The notes under the pieces were generated by a model, which made no database searches, was not told the origin of the DNA, and worked only from the letters and a program-made list of their open reading frames with translations. Shown here piece after piece: positions 63,428-64,000 of a stretch of DNA of 64,000 bases. Positions within the stretch are counted from its first letter, which is position 1. Each line of letters starts with the position of its first letter. Source of the stretch: Janthinobacterium sp. PAMC25594 (GTDB taxonomy: Bacteria > Pseudomonadota > Gammaproteobacteria > Burkholderiales > Burkholderiaceae_D); the NCBI RefSeq assembly GCF_019443505.1, contig NZ_CP080377.1, positions 1,488,001-1,552,000 of the forward strand, written 5' to 3'. The position numbers and the translations under genes were made by a program.

Positions 63428-64000
63428 ATGACAATGCCTGCCGCACTCTTTATTTCCGACCTGCATCTGCAGAGCTCGCACCCGCGCACCAGCGCGGCGT
63501 TTCTTTCTTTCCTGGAACACCATGCGCAATATGCGCAAGCGCTGTATCTATTAGGCGACCTGTTCGAATACTGGGCCGGCGACGATGACCTGGAAGACCC
63601 GTTCAATGCGCGCATGACGGCCGCCATCCGCGCCGTCAGCGATGCCGGCGTGCACGTGTACTGGATAGCCGGCAACCGCGACTTTCTTGTCGGCTCCGGC
63701 TTTGCCGCCGCCGCCGGCGCCACCCTGCTCAGCGAACCGCATGTGGCCACGATTGCCGGCCGGCGCATCGTCTTGCTGCATGGCGATGCCGAATGCACGA
63801 AAGACGTGCAATACATGGAGTTTCGCGCCATGGTGCGCCAACCCGCCTGGCAAAAACAGTTCCTGTCCATGCCGCTGGCGCAGCGCAAGGCCATCATCGA
63901 TGGTTTGCGCCAGAGCAGCCGCGCGCACAATGGCGAAAAATCCATGGATATCATGGATGTCACCCCCGATGCGGTGGCGCAAGTGTTTGCCGAACAGGCG
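63428..64000 (+). CDS. lpxH: UDP-2,3-diacylglucosamine diphosphatase, 5' part
   Basis: The first 191 codons of a metallophosphoesterase cut by the window edge. The metal-binding motifs are in order: SDLHL, GDLFEYW, GNRDF and LHGD. LpxH hydrolyses UDP-2,3-diacylglucosamine to lipid X in lipid A synthesis. GGGAG 8-13 nt upstream supports the ATG at 63428; a second ATG lies two codons on. Confidence 0.93.
   Translation, partial: MTMPAALFISDLHLQSSHPRTSAAFLSFLEHHAQYAQALYLLGDLFEYWAGDDDLEDPFNARMTAAIRAVSDAGVHVYWIAGNRDFLVGSGFAAAAGATLLSEPHVATIAGRRIVLLHGDAECTKDVQYMEFRAMVRQPAWQKQFLSMPLAQRKAIIDGLRQSSRAHNGEKSMDIMDVTPDAVAQVFAEQA

Overview
The window is a high-GC (about 60-65% by eye) bacterial chromosome segment. 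Several features point to a betaproteobacterium of the Oxalobacteraceae (Janthinobacterium/Massilia-like): an aerobic-style gene set plus O2-independent ubiquinone genes (ubiTUV), a class III ribonucleotide reductase, and housekeeping genes in the order lysC-tilS-accA-alkA-cysS-ppiA-ppiB-lpxH. The genus is an inference from gene order and protein flavour, not a database result. No CRISPR array, phage or complete insertion sequence was seen.

Layout. 1-6751 (+): maltose/maltodextrin uptake and use (end of malK, malE, malF, malG, secreted GH13 alpha-amylase, PfkB kinase), with a REP-like palindrome between malE and malF. 6846-8132 (+): O-acetylhomoserine sulfhydrylase. 8732-13378 (+): glycerol use (glpD, glpK, glpF) and a DJ-1/PfpI protein preceded by a strongly foldable spacer. 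13423-14465: two decayed regulator genes. 14551-22471 (-): an unusual set of genes made of a MoxR-type AAA+ ATPase, two unrecognised proteins, a protein joining an HExxH motif to a VWA domain, a helical protein, a CapK/PaaK-like adenylating enzyme and a NadR-like NMN adenylyltransferase/kinase. Most junctions are ATGA overlaps. This is the best candidate for an undescribed system. 22529-27266 (-): TolC/HlyD/two ABC-2 permeases without an ATPase. 27445-32541 (-): aspartate 4-decarboxylase (aspD) with two AspT-type exchangers.

33126-39362 is an anaerobiosis block: an odd HMA protein, ubiT-ubiV-ubiU, a small membrane protein, and nrdD-nrdG. The glycyl-radical tail of NrdD is encoded as a separate 66-residue ORF. 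FNR/ANR-like boxes occur upstream of these units. 39511-44127 (+): a single-module Pls-type NRPS (A-T-membrane/beta-helix) with its phosphopantetheinyl transferase. 44160-47802: a 32-residue membrane peptide, a LysR regulator, a TrpF-like enzyme, two small unrecognised proteins and an RlmN-like radical SAM enzyme. 47867-51973 (-): yjdM, a dmeF/dmeR Ni/Co efflux pair with a clear G-tract operator, a TlpA-type thioredoxin, a DUF2325 protein behind a Fur box, and a secreted protein.

52252-55600 looks like a small acquired island: two PoNe-immunity (DUF1910/1911-like) genes without a toxin, a DUF3304-like protein, a chemoreceptor gene cut off after its sensor half, an inverted copy of a tRNA 3' end, and an intact tRNA-Ser(GCT). 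55704-64000: lysC, tilS, accA, an AlkA-like glycosylase, cysS, two cyclophilins and the start of lpxH.
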